Shown here: one piece after another, positions 52,710 to 61,465 of the stretch
Position numbering within the stretch: the stretch's first letter is position 1
Layout of the letters: each line of letters starts with the position of its first letter
Origin: DATBGO01 sp963695645
GTDB lineage: Bacteria > Actinomycetota > Actinomycetes > Streptosporangiales > Streptosporangiaceae
Assembly: GCA_963695645.1 (NCBI GenBank)
Contig: CAVOHC010000017.1
Location: 434,001 to 498,000, forward strand
Length of the DNA stretch: 64,000 bases
Direction of reading: 5' to 3'
Program-made: the position numbers and the translations under genes
Notes under the pieces: model-generated
Database searches by the model: none
The model's input: only the letters and a program-made list of their open reading frames with translations
What the model was told of the DNA's origin: nothing

Positions 52710-52767
52710 GCAGGGCAGCAGCCAGCCCCGGCTGACGCGGATCGAGTCGACGGAGGCGCGGCCCCCG

Positions 52768-52971
52768 CTACGGTGTCTGGCTGCCGCTGGGGTGGTGCTC
52801 GACAACAGCGTCGGAGGAGGGGAAGAACACGCTCTCGTGGCCATCGCTCCAGCGAACAAGATACGGCGGCGCGCCGTCCCCGCCGTGCACCTCCATGATC
52901 ACAGCCTTGCGGTCTGCATCACCCACGTGATGTCCCTTGATCACGAGCTCATCGCCGGCATTTGCACGCAT
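52768..52971 (-). CDS. DUF1918 protein
   Basis: 67 residues: ANAGDELVIKGHHVGDADRK, then AVIMEVHGGDGAPPYLVRWS, DGHESVFFPSSDAVVEHHP, the complete DUF1918 SH3-like domain. Function unknown. GGGAGG lies 5 bases before ATG 52971. A 19-bp duplication sits just upstream of the ribosome binding site. Confidence 0.9.
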   Translation of the reverse strand: MRANAGDELVIKGHHVGDADRKAVIMEVHGGDGAPPYLVRWSDGHESVFFPSSDAVVEHHPSGSQTP

Positions 52972-52979
52972 CATTCCTC

Positions 52980-53017
52980 CCTGTTGTCATCAGGGCCGCC
53001 TGTTGTCATCAGGGCCG
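52980..53017. repeat. 19-bp perfect duplication in the DUF1918 leader
   Basis: Two perfect 19-bp copies (52980-52998, 52999-53017) directly upstream of the ribosome binding site of the DUF1918 gene. Confidence 0.92.
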
Positions 53018-53265
53018 TGACGGCGGCCCGGGACGCCTGCACGCCAAGAGCGTCACGCGTAAGCGGGCCCTTCGATAGGGGCGAAGTTCCCCGCGTGGAA
53101 GGGGCGAAGGACCCTGCCGCCGGCCACCATGCCTCGCGCGGGTCTCGCCCGCCAGGTGCGGAGCTGCGGACCTGCGTTATGGGCCCGCCGGATGTCGAAA
53201 GTGACCATCGGCCCTAGTGTGCCTGGTCCGGCTGCGGAAGGCTGGAGCTGCGGAAGGGGGTAGAC

Positions 53266-54330
53266 ATGATTTTCGCTGATCGCGCGGACGCGGGACGTCG
53301 TCTGGCCGCCAGGCTGCAGCACGTGCGAGATGAGCGCGTCGTGGTCCTCGGCCTGCCGCGGGGCGGCGTGCCAGTCGCGTTAGAGGCCGACCATGCCCTG
53401 GGCACGCCGCTGGACGCCATCGTCGTCCGTAAGGCGTTTCTCGCCATCAGGCAGTTCCACGCCGGTTTCTCCCAGACAACCGACGACGAAGTGGCCGGTC
53501 GGCTCAAGCGCGCGGCGCTCTCCCCCGCGGCAGCCGGCATCGCGGCTAAAGCTGATGCCGCGGTCCGTGGTGGCCCGGTCGCACCGGATGAAATCGCGGA
53601 TGACCCGCCCGCGCGTGATGAAGTTGCGGGCGGCCCGCTCTTGCGGGACGAAGAGGTTGAGATCAGCGTCGGGGCGGCCAGCCTGGCCGGCCGTCTGGCT
53701 CTGCCAGAACGTCCGATCGGGATCGTGCTCTTCGCCCACGCCAGCGGGAACAGCCGGCATAGCCCCCGCAGCCGGTACGTCGCCAACATCTTGCACGAGG
53801 CGGGCCTGGGCACCCTCCAGTGTGACCTGCTGACCGCCGGCGAGCAGATGAACCCGGCCAACGTTTTCGACATCGGCCTGCTCGCCGGCCGTCTCCTGGC
53901 CGCTACCGGATGGCTGCGTACCAGGCCGGACGTGGCCGGTCTGCCCGTCGGTTACTTCGGCGCCAGCACCGGCGGCGCGGCGGCGCTGTGGGCCGCAGCC
54001 GAGCCCGACGCTGACATCGCGGCCGTGGCGTCCTGCGGCGGACGCCCCGATCTCGCCAGCCCCCGCCTCGGCTTCGTGACGGCGCCCACCCTGCTCATCG
54101 TCGGCGAGCGCGACAATGCGGCACCGGGCCATAACCGCCGCGCCCAAGCGGATCTGCGCTGCGAGAACCACCTGGCCGTGGTGCCCGGTGCCACGCTCCT
54201 TTTCGACGAGCCCGGCACCCTCGCCGTTACGGCCGGGCTCGCCCGCGACTGGTTCGCCCGCCACCTCGCCGCCACCCCCACCAGTGATAGCGCAGCCGAG
54301 AATGGCTCCGGTCACGCCTCAGCCGGCTAG
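53266..54330 (+). CDS. PRTase-dienelactone-hydrolase fusion with the PRPP-binding region deleted
   Basis: 354 residues. The N-terminus is the start of a phosphoribosyltransferase (FADRADAGRRLAARL, VVVLGLPRGGVPVALE, PLDAIVVRK). Straight after it comes the end of that domain (RQFHAGFSQTTDDEV), so about 100 residues, including the PRPP loop, are missing in frame at residue 56. The C-terminal alpha/beta hydrolase is intact: VLFAHASGNSRHSPRSR, nucleophile GYFGASTGGAAALW, acid in VGERDNA, and a late His. Hydrolase activity may remain. Confidence 0.85.
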   Translation: MIFADRADAGRRLAARLQHVRDERVVVLGLPRGGVPVALEADHALGTPLDAIVVRKAFLAIRQFHAGFSQTTDDEVAGRLKRAALSPAAAGIAAKADAAVRGGPVAPDEIADDPPARDEVAGGPLLRDEEVEISVGAASLAGRLALPERPIGIVLFAHASGNSRHSPRSRYVANILHEAGLGTLQCDLLTAGEQMNPANVFDIGLLAGRLLAATGWLRTRPDVAGLPVGYFGASTGGAAALWAAAEPDADIAAVASCGGRPDLASPRLGFVTAPTLLIVGERDNAAPGHNRRAQADLRCENHLAVVPGATLLFDEPGTLAVTAGLARDWFARHLAATPTSDSAAENGSGHASAG

Positions 54331-54507
54331 GGCCGTCCGTCCCGCAAGTGGCCGGCCTCTAGCTGGGCCGTGCGGGCGGCGACCCCGACCACTGACCGAG
54401 ATAGTGCGGCTCAGCCGGCCGCCTGGACCGGCCTCCGCCCCGGTGACCAAGGGCCCTACGCGCCCGCGTGCTGAGCGGGCAGTCTGGCTGGAAGGAGGCG
54501 GTCAGAC

Positions 54508-54957
54508 ATGGTCAGCACATCGCAGCGGCCGGCCAGGCAGGATGAGAGCGGGCCAGCGCCCAGGGTCGTGGTGGCGCTCGGAAGACCCGACCGCGAAGGC
54601 CGGAAATACAAGGTAGAGTCACCCGACCGTGTCCTGCGTATGCTCGCCCTGCTCACCGAGGCAGCCGACGAGCTCCGGCTGGTGTCCCTGCCGCCGCAGT
54701 CACTGTTCCGGCTCCGGCGGCTGCTGAAGGCTGCCAGCGCGGAGATCGAACGGTCGGTGTCCCCGGCCCTCGCCGATGAGCTGCATCATCTGCTCGGCAA
54801 TGGCGAGACGGAGCCTGACGCCGCCGAGCTGAGGCTCGAACTGGTGGCCCTGCTCGGCTGGGTCAGCGGGTTGGCGATCGGAATGCTCAGCCAACTTGAA
54901 AACGCCGCAAAAGACCCGCACATGGCACGCGATCCTGCCTTTCTTTCTGTCTCTTGA
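54508..54957 (+). CDS. Bpa-like (DUF2587) proteasome-activator-type protein
   Basis: 149 residues. VESPDRVLRMLALLTEAADE, then FRLRRLLKAASAEIERSVSP, ALADELHHLLGN and DAAELRLELVALLGWVSGLA follow the Bpa four-helix pattern (PAKVMRI, ELREEL, AELRIAQAQLVGWL in known members). The C-terminal proteasome-docking residues are not seen (it ends DPAFLSVS), so it may be a divergent paralog. AAGGAGG lies 9 bases before the ATG. Confidence 0.7.
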   Translation: MVSTSQRPARQDESGPAPRVVVALGRPDREGRKYKVESPDRVLRMLALLTEAADELRLVSLPPQSLFRLRRLLKAASAEIERSVSPALADELHHLLGNGETEPDAAELRLELVALLGWVSGLAIGMLSQLENAAKDPHMARDPAFLSVS

Positions 54958-55070
54958 CGTGCTCGTCCGCTAGCGGTAGCGGGAGATACGACCTTGGGCG
55001 GCCCGGGACTTCGGGCCCTGGCGATCTCAAGGCGGTGCGGCGACGATCTAACCACGGGAGGTGGTAGCGG

Positions 55071-57818
55071 GTGGCTGCCGTTGATGCGACCGGGGACGAG
55101 CTGGCGGTGCCGGCCGGGTATCCCTCAGCGTGGGAGTTCGACGGCCTGCTCAGGAACGGCGAGGCGGTCGTGATCCGCCCGATCCAGCCGGCCGACGCAC
55201 TGGCGCTGGTCGGGTTGCACGCCGCAGTGCTGCCCGGCACGCTGCACCGGCATTTGCTCCTCGCCAGTCCAACACTCAGCCCCGCAGCGGCAGCGCGCTT
55301 CAGCGACGTGGACTACGACGCTCAGATGGCCTTTGTCGCGGTCGTGTCGGGCCAGCTGGTCGGGCTGGCGAGCTACGACCGCCTCGACAGCGCGGCACCG
55401 GCCGCAGCGGCCAGCTTTATCGTCACCGACGCTTACCAGCGCCACGGAGTCGCGACATTGCTGTTCGAGAGCCTGGCGGAGTACGCGCGGACGATGCGGA
55501 TCACGCGCTTCCTCGCCGAGGTCATGGCACAGAACCTGGACATGCTGGAGGTGCTGGTCGCCACGGGCCTGCACTGCACCCGCCAGGACAGCGGGGCCAC
55601 CGCCCGGATCGACATCGACCTGCGACCGACGGCGGAGTACCGCGCCTCGTGCGACAGGCGGGAGGCGACAGCGGAGGTCGCTAGCATCGCGGCGATCCTT
55701 CGTCCGGGGTCCATCGCAGTCGTCGGTGCCGGGCGCAACCCGGGGAACGTCGGCCACCAGGTCGTCCGGTCCCTGCTCATCAGCGATTTCTCGGGAACCG
55801 TCTACCCGGTCAATCCGCACGCGCGGGCGGTCTGCGGCGTGCCCGCGTTTGCGGCGCTGTCGTCACTTCCCGAGCCGATCGACCTCGCGATCGTCGCCGT
55901 TCCCGCGCCGGCCGTCCCGGCCGTGATCGAAGCGGCCGCCTCGAGTGGCGTACGCGCCGCCACCATCATTACCGCAGGCTTCGGGGAGACCGGCCGGTCC
56001 GGCGCCGCGGTCGAGACTGAGCTGCTCAGCGTCGCCCGCAGGCACGGGATGCGCATCGTCGGCCCGAACTGCCTCGGTGTCCTGAACACCGATCCCGAGA
56101 TCCGGATGGACGCCACCTTCGCCTCGCTCGATGCGCTGCCCGGGCGCCTGGCCCTCGTCTCGCAGTCCGGCGCGGTAGGCGTCCTTCTCGCCGAAGAGAC
56201 ACGCGCCGCCGGCATCGGGCTCTCTTCGTTCGTGTCGGTCGGGAATAAGCTCGACGTCAGCCCGAACGACCTCCTGTGCTTCTTCGAGCGTGACGACCTG
56301 ACCTCGGTGATCGCGCTCTACCTCGAGTCCATTGGCAATCCGCGCAAGTTCGCCCGCATCGCCCGGCGGGTCGGTGAGACGAAGCCCATCGTCGCGCTGA
56401 AGGCAGGCAGGACATCAGCAGGCGCCCGCGGGGCCCGCTCGCATACCGCCGCCGCGGCGACCCCGGAAGTCGCCGTCGCTGCGCTCCTCGAAAGCGCAGG
56501 TGTCATCAAGGTCGACCGTCTGGAGGAGCTGCTCGATGTCTCGGCCATCCTGCTCGCCGCGCCGTTGCCCGCGGGGCGCCGTGTGGCGCTCGTCGGGAAT
56601 TCCGGTGGCCCGCTCATCCTGGCCGCCGACGCGTGCGAGGGCGTCGGGCTGACCGTCGCGGAACTTCGGGAGAAGACGCAGCGCGCACTCGGCGAGGTCC
56701 TCGTCCCCGCCGCGGCGGTCGCCAACCCTGTCGACCTCACCGCGGACGGGACCGCGATGATGCTCGAGAAGACGCTCGAGATTGTCCTCGGCGATGACGC
56801 CATCGACGCCGTGATCGTTATCGCCGCCGAGACCTTGGCGATCTCAGGACCGGCGGCACGACAGACCCTCGCGCACGTCGCGCAGCTTGCCGGCAAGCCG
56901 GTCGTCGCCTGCGCCGTCGGGGCAGGCACCCCATCCGGTTCGGGCGGTGCGGCAGCTATCGCGACGGTTCCAGCACCGGAGCGAGCGGCAGCGGCCCTCG
57001 GTCATGTATGTCGCTACGCCGAATGGCGCCGGCGCCCACGGCTCTCCGCCGCCGAGCCCGAAGAGCGGTCCGACCAGCCGACGATCAGCGAGATCGTCGC
57101 CTCCAAGCTCGCGGCCAGCGACACAGGGGGCTGGCTTGACCTCGAGCAAGCAGCGCGCCTGCTCGAAGCATGCGGGGTGCCCGTGCTGGCGGTTCGTGGT
57201 GCAACGAGCGCGGAAGATGCAGCGGTGGTGGCCGAGGCTGTCGGGTTTCCCGTCGTCTTGAAGGCTCGCTCCGGCGATGTGATCCACAAGTCGGATGTCG
57301 GCGGCGTCGCGCTGCGACTGGACAACGCCGAGGCGGTACGCAAAGCCTTCGAGACGATGGAGTCACGGCTCGGCGCGCAGCTGGGCGGGGCGGTCATCCA
57401 GCCGATGGCGCCGTGGGGCGTCGAGGCCATCATCGGGCTCGCGTCCGACCCCGATTTCGGCCCGGTCGTGATGGCCGGACTCGGCGGGGTGATGACCGAC
57501 CTGCTTGGTGACCGTGCCTTCGCCGTCCCGCCGCTCGAGCCCGGCGTAGCCGACGCCATGGTCGCGTCGCTGCGCGCCGCCCCGTTGCTCGATGGCTATC
57601 GAGGCGCGCCGCAAGTAGACCGGCAGGCGCTGGTGGCGGTGCTCCGGCGGGTCGCGCGCGTCGCAGAGGAAGTTCCCGAACTGGTCGAGCTTGATCTCAA
57701 TCCCGTCCTGGTCAGTCCGACCGGGGCGCTCGTCGTGGACTGCAAGGCGCGGCTGGCGCCGCGCCAGCCGGGTCCCGGCCCGCTGTTCCCCGCGCTGCGC
57801 CGACGGCCGCGAGTTTGA
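55071..57818 (+). CDS. GNAT acetyltransferase fused to NDP-forming acyl-CoA ligase
   Basis: 915 residues. N-terminal GNAT domain (residues 20-190: GEAVVIRPIQPADALALVGL, ASFIVTDAYQRHGVATLLFE), then CoA-binding and ligase domains (IAVVGAGRNPGNVGHQVVRS, AIVAVPAPAVPAVIEAAAS, VGPNCLGVLNTDP, LALVSQSGAVGVL), then an ATP-grasp (AVGFPVVLKARSGDVIHKSD, DLNPVLVSPTGALVVD). This layout is found in protein acyltransferases that control CoA ligases. GTG 55071 follows GGGAGG. Confidence 0.93.
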   Translation: MAAVDATGDELAVPAGYPSAWEFDGLLRNGEAVVIRPIQPADALALVGLHAAVLPGTLHRHLLLASPTLSPAAAARFSDVDYDAQMAFVAVVSGQLVGLASYDRLDSAAPAAAASFIVTDAYQRHGVATLLFESLAEYARTMRITRFLAEVMAQNLDMLEVLVATGLHCTRQDSGATARIDIDLRPTAEYRASCDRREATAEVASIAAILRPGSIAVVGAGRNPGNVGHQVVRSLLISDFSGTVYPVNPHARAVCGVPAFAALSSLPEPIDLAIVAVPAPAVPAVIEAAASSGVRAATIITAGFGETGRSGAAVETELLSVARRHGMRIVGPNCLGVLNTDPEIRMDATFASLDALPGRLALVSQSGAVGVLLAEETRAAGIGLSSFVSVGNKLDVSPNDLLCFFERDDLTSVIALYLESIGNPRKFARIARRVGETKPIVALKAGRTSAGARGARSHTAAAATPEVAVAALLESAGVIKVDRLEELLDVSAILLAAPLPAGRRVALVGNSGGPLILAADACEGVGLTVAELREKTQRALGEVLVPAAAVANPVDLTADGTAMMLEKTLEIVLGDDAIDAVIVIAAETLAISGPAARQTLAHVAQLAGKPVVACAVGAGTPSGSGGAAAIATVPAPERAAAALGHVCRYAEWRRRPRLSAAEPEERSDQPTISEIVASKLAASDTGGWLDLEQAARLLEACGVPVLAVRGATSAEDAAVVAEAVGFPVVLKARSGDVIHKSDVGGVALRLDNAEAVRKAFETMESRLGAQLGGAVIQPMAPWGVEAIIGLASDPDFGPVVMAGLGGVMTDLLGDRAFAVPPLEPGVADAMVASLRAAPLLDGYRGAPQVDRQALVAVLRRVARVAEEVPELVELDLNPVLVSPTGALVVDCKARLAPRQPGPGPLFPALRRRPRV

Positions 57819-57969
57819 GCGGTGCCCGGTCGGACATGATCCCGGCGCGCGGACCCGGAAACTGCGGAACGCCAGAGGCCCGGGTCCGGCCCGCCCCGCG
57901 AGGATCGGACGTTTTCTCACCGTGACGCCCTACTGTGGCGTTGCCCGGCCGGAGAAGTGAGTGAGGACG

Positions 57970-58971
57970 ATGAACAAGAGGGCGCGGACACTGACCGTGG
58001 CGGCGGCCGCGGCCGCGGGTTTTGCCGCACTCGTCACAAATCCCGCGGTCAGGCAGGAGGCGCGGCGGGTCCGCCGGTTCGCCCGGCCGCTGCAGCGTAG
58101 CGTGCCACGGGCGCCCGTGCCGCCGCTCCTGCCGCCCGGCCGGGTGCTGAACCTGCCCGGCCGCGGCGAGGTGTTCGTCCGCGACTCGGGCGGCACGCCC
58201 GCGGAACCAGCGGTGCTGCTCCTGCACGGCTGGACCGCCAGCGCTGACCTCAACTTCTTCCCTGCCTACGCCCGGCTCGCCGAATCCTACCGGGTGATCG
58301 CGCTGGACCTGCGCGGGCACGGGCGCGGCATGCGGTCAGCCGAGCCGTTCAGCCTCGAGGACTGCGCCGACGACGCCGCCGCGCTCCTCGGCCAGCTTGG
58401 AGCCGAGCACGTGATCGCCGTCGGATACTCGATGGGCGGCCCGGTCGGGCTGCTGCTGGCCCGGCGGCATCCTGGCAAGGTGCAGGCCCTGGTCATGCAA
58501 GCCACGGCGCTCGACTGGCACGGCAGCGCCCGGGAGCGGGTGATCTGGCGCCTGCTGTCAGTGCTCGAGCTGAGTCTGCGGCTCGGTACCGGTGCCGGCT
58601 TTGTCGAACGGGTCGTTCGACAGGTAACCGAGGAGCAGCCCGAACTCCACGTCTACCGGCCGTGGCTCGCCGCGGAGTTCCGCCGCGGGCTGGCGCGCGA
58701 GCTCGCTGACGCGGGGCAAGCGCTGAGCCGCTATGACGCTCAGCCGTGGGCGGGTCAGCTGGGCCTGCCCGCGGCCATCCTCATCACGACCCGCGACCGG
58801 CTCGTGCGGCCTTCTGAGCAGCGGAAACTAGCAGTGGCGTTGCACGCACACGTGATCGAGGTTGACGCGGACCATGACCTCCCACTCGTCAAGGGCGCCG
58901 AGTATGCACGCCTGACCAGGCTCGCCGTCGACACAGCCGCCGCGGCCGCCGGTCTCAAGACCGGCGCCTGA
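57970..58971 (+). CDS. alpha/beta hydrolase
   Basis: 333 residues with an N-terminal hydrophobic segment (TLTVAAAAAAGFAALVTN), possibly a membrane anchor. Fold marks: AVLLLHGWTASADLNF, YRVIALDLRGHGRGM, nucleophile VIAVGYSMGGPVGLLL, acid in TTRDRLV, base in ADHDLPL. Substrate unknown. ATG 57970 follows GAGGA. It is 151 bp after the GNAT-ligase gene. Confidence 0.88.
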   Translation: MNKRARTLTVAAAAAAGFAALVTNPAVRQEARRVRRFARPLQRSVPRAPVPPLLPPGRVLNLPGRGEVFVRDSGGTPAEPAVLLLHGWTASADLNFFPAYARLAESYRVIALDLRGHGRGMRSAEPFSLEDCADDAAALLGQLGAEHVIAVGYSMGGPVGLLLARRHPGKVQALVMQATALDWHGSARERVIWRLLSVLELSLRLGTGAGFVERVVRQVTEEQPELHVYRPWLAAEFRRGLARELADAGQALSRYDAQPWAGQLGLPAAILITTRDRLVRPSEQRKLAVALHAHVIEVDADHDLPLVKGAEYARLTRLAVDTAAAAAGLKTGA

Positions 58972-59018
58972 CTGGCCTGGGAAGCCGCGCGGAGGACCCG
59001 AGCGTTGCGAGTCCGTCC

Positions 59019-60854
59019 CTAGTCGTCGCGGGTTGACGCGCGGCGCTCCGCCTCCGAGATCGCCCAGGCGGCATTGACCAGGCCGATGTGGCTGAGGGCC
59101 TGCGGGAAGTTGCCCAGTAGCGCACCCGAAACGGCGTCGACTTCCTCGGCGAGCAGCCCCACGTCGTTCACGAAGGCGATCGCGCGCTCGAACACCGCGC
59201 GGGCACGTGTCAGCTGGCCTGCGAGGGCGAGCGCCTGGGCGAGCCAGAAGGTGCACAGCAGGAAGGTGCCCTCCCCGCCGGCGAGCCCGTCGACGCCCTC
59301 CTCCGTCCGGTAGCGGTAGACGAGCCCCCGGCCATCAGTGAGGCGTGCGTCGATCGCGTCGATCGTCGCGAGCATCCGCGGGTCGTCGGCCGGGAGGAAG
59401 CCGACGTTCGCCATCATCAGGTTGGCGGCGTCGAGCGCGGTGCTGCCGATGTACTGCGGGTAGGCGTTGGCCTGCTCGCTCCAGCCGTCGCGGACCACCG
59501 TCTCCCAGATCTCGTTCCGCGCCGCCGTCCACCGGTCGACCCGGTCGCCGGCGCCGATGCGGTCGGCGAGCGCCAGAGCGCGGTCGAGCGCTACCCAGCA
59601 CATGACCTTCGAGTAGAGGAAGTGCTGAGGATCGCCGCGCACCTCCCAGATGCCCTGATCCTTCTCCATCCAGTGCGTGGCGGCCGCGTCAGCACACGCC
59701 ACCAGGAAGCGCTTGGTGTCGTCGTCGATCCCGGAGAGCTGGCCGGCGAGCCGCCTGGCCGCCCCGAGCAGCTCGCCGTACACGTCGATCTGCTGCTGGT
59801 CCCACGCGCCGTTGCCTACCCGGACCGGGCGGCTGTCGCGCCAGCCAGGCAGGTGGCCGAGCTCGCGTTCAGACAGGTCGTGCTCTCCCCCGATGCCAAA
59901 CATGATCTGCAACCCGCCGTCCGGGCCCACCGACGAGGCGGCCGCCGTGGTCATGAACGCGAAGAAGCCGGCGGCCTCGTTTGGGCACGCGGCGACCCAC
60001 AGAGCCTCCATGGTGAAGCTCGAGTCGCGGACCCACGCATAGCGGTAGTCCCAGTTGCGCTCTCCGGCGATGGCTTCCGGCAGCGACGTCGTCGCCGCAG
60101 CGACGACGGCGCCGCTGGGCTGGAAGGAGAGCCCCTGCAAGACGATGCCGCTGTGGTGCACGAGGTCCGCCCACGGGCCGTCGTACGCCTGATGAATGTC
60201 CGACCACGAACGCCACGCCTCGACGGTGCGGGTCAGGACCTCTGCGAGGTCCGCCTGCGACCACACCCGGGCTGGGGTCTCCTCCAGCGTCGAACGGTGC
60301 ACCGCGAGGTAGACCTCCTCGCCGGCGCGCAGCCTGCGCCGCCCGTGCGCGCGCGGGCCGTCAACGCTCAGGCCGTCAGCGGTGAGGACCAGCCACTCGG
60401 CACCGCCGCGCGCGGTGACACCGCCCGCCACGTTGCTGAGCAACGGCACGATCAACCCGTACTCGGGGCGGGGCTGGTAGTCGACCTGGACCTCGACCTC
60501 GCCGTGGGTGCAGGCGAGCTTGCGTACCAGCAAGTGCGGCACGTCTCTGCCGAGCCGGTGTCCGCCGTTGTCCTTACCGAGCGCCATCGCGTCGGTCAGC
60601 ACGAGCGTGCCGGCAGTGGTGCTGAACGTCGTCTCCAGCACGAGCGTCCGGTCGAGGTAGCGTCGGCTGCTGGTCCATTTGCCCACCGGCGACACCTGCC
60701 AGTGCCCGGCCTGCTCACCCAGCAGCCGGCCCAGCACCGCCGGACTGTCGAAGCGCGGGAAGGCGAGCCAGTCGACCGAGCCGCTGGTCGTCACCAGGGC
60801 GGCCGAGTGGCGGTCGGACAGCAGGGCGTGGTCGGCGATCGGCGTGGTGGACAT
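59019..60854 (-). CDS. GH15 glucoamylase/trehalase-type glycosidase
   Basis: 611 residues. N-terminal domain (HALLSDRHSAALVTTSGSVD, then WLAFPRFDSPAVLGRLLG) and catalytic (alpha/alpha)6 barrel: ERNWDYRYAWVRDSSFTMEA, QQQIDVYGELLGAARRLAG, IWEVRGDPQHFLYSKVMCWV, EEGVDGLAGGEGTFLLCTFW. This GH15 subgroup in actinobacteria includes trehalases. No signal peptide, so cytosolic. ATG 60854 has GGGAG 7 bases upstream. It could work with GlgB on storage sugars. Confidence 0.93.
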   Translation of the reverse strand: MSTTPIADHALLSDRHSAALVTTSGSVDWLAFPRFDSPAVLGRLLGEQAGHWQVSPVGKWTSSRRYLDRTLVLETTFSTTAGTLVLTDAMALGKDNGGHRLGRDVPHLLVRKLACTHGEVEVQVDYQPRPEYGLIVPLLSNVAGGVTARGGAEWLVLTADGLSVDGPRAHGRRRLRAGEEVYLAVHRSTLEETPARVWSQADLAEVLTRTVEAWRSWSDIHQAYDGPWADLVHHSGIVLQGLSFQPSGAVVAAATTSLPEAIAGERNWDYRYAWVRDSSFTMEALWVAACPNEAAGFFAFMTTAAASSVGPDGGLQIMFGIGGEHDLSERELGHLPGWRDSRPVRVGNGAWDQQQIDVYGELLGAARRLAGQLSGIDDDTKRFLVACADAAATHWMEKDQGIWEVRGDPQHFLYSKVMCWVALDRALALADRIGAGDRVDRWTAARNEIWETVVRDGWSEQANAYPQYIGSTALDAANLMMANVGFLPADDPRMLATIDAIDARLTDGRGLVYRYRTEEGVDGLAGGEGTFLLCTFWLAQALALAGQLTRARAVFERAIAFVNDVGLLAEEVDAVSGALLGNFPQALSHIGLVNAAWAISEAERRASTRDD

Positions 60855-61465
60855 CAGCGGGCTCCCGTGGACACAATGCGTGAATTTAGCACTAGTGAGG
60901 ACGCCGATGTCGCGGGCTGACACCCGGCTGCGCTGGGCCAGCAGGCACTCCGGTTGCTCGAAGCCTACGGGCTGTGAGCCCGGCCAGCGCGGTTACCGGT
61001 CCGCCTGGCCGTGGCGCCTGGTGAACATGGGACCCCCGGGCACTCTGATGATCCTGGGAACCAGGGGGCATGAGAGCCCTGCGCGACTGGGCTGACATCG
61101 GCTCGAGCGAGCTCGCTGGGCACTGCCTGGGTGAAATGTGCGGCACTATGACGAGAATCACCTTTTAGCATCAGGCAGCCAGCCAGGAATTATTAGCGTA
61201 TCGGGAATTTTCCGGTATCCGCCCACGTGGGAGGCGGCTCCGGGCTGCGCGAGCGTCTCCCCAAACCCGAAGAACGGCCGACGGAAATGACCGCGTCCGA
61301 TAGGGCGGATACCGGAAAACGGCCTAGTAAATTTCGCGTTAACGACGCGTGTGGATAGCTTTGCAACGAATGGCCGTACGGAAATGAGGGCAGGATGGCA
61401 GACCCCTAACCCTGGCTGCACCGTGATGGATGCGGATCCCGCTCTCTGCTACGAGAGGATGGTCC
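60855..61465. other. 611-bp divergent region before the LysM-Rpf gene
   Basis: Contains both promoters, the structured element at 61208-61319 and a repeated motif GGCCG-ACGGAAATGA (61276-61290; near-copy at 61372-61387). No gene recognised. Confidence 0.55.
61208..61319 (+). ncRNA. possible structured RNA leader of the LysM-Rpf gene
   Basis: A 17-bp perfect inverted repeat (61208-61224 and 61303-61319) can close a long P1 stem. Inside is an 11-bp hairpin (61229-61240 with 61251-61261; one bulge, one G-T) and a weaker hairpin near 61280-61297. It lies about 150 bp upstream of a cell-wall-lytic gene. The c-di-AMP riboswitch often precedes such genes in actinobacteria, but its core GGGGUGAAUC is not seen. 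A mobile-element origin is also possible. Confidence 0.45.

Noticed and set aside
61208..61319. c-di-AMP (ydaO-type) riboswitch
   Set aside because: Position before an Rpf-like gene fits, but the conserved GGGGUGAAUC and CAGCUAAC segments were not found, so it is left unclassified.
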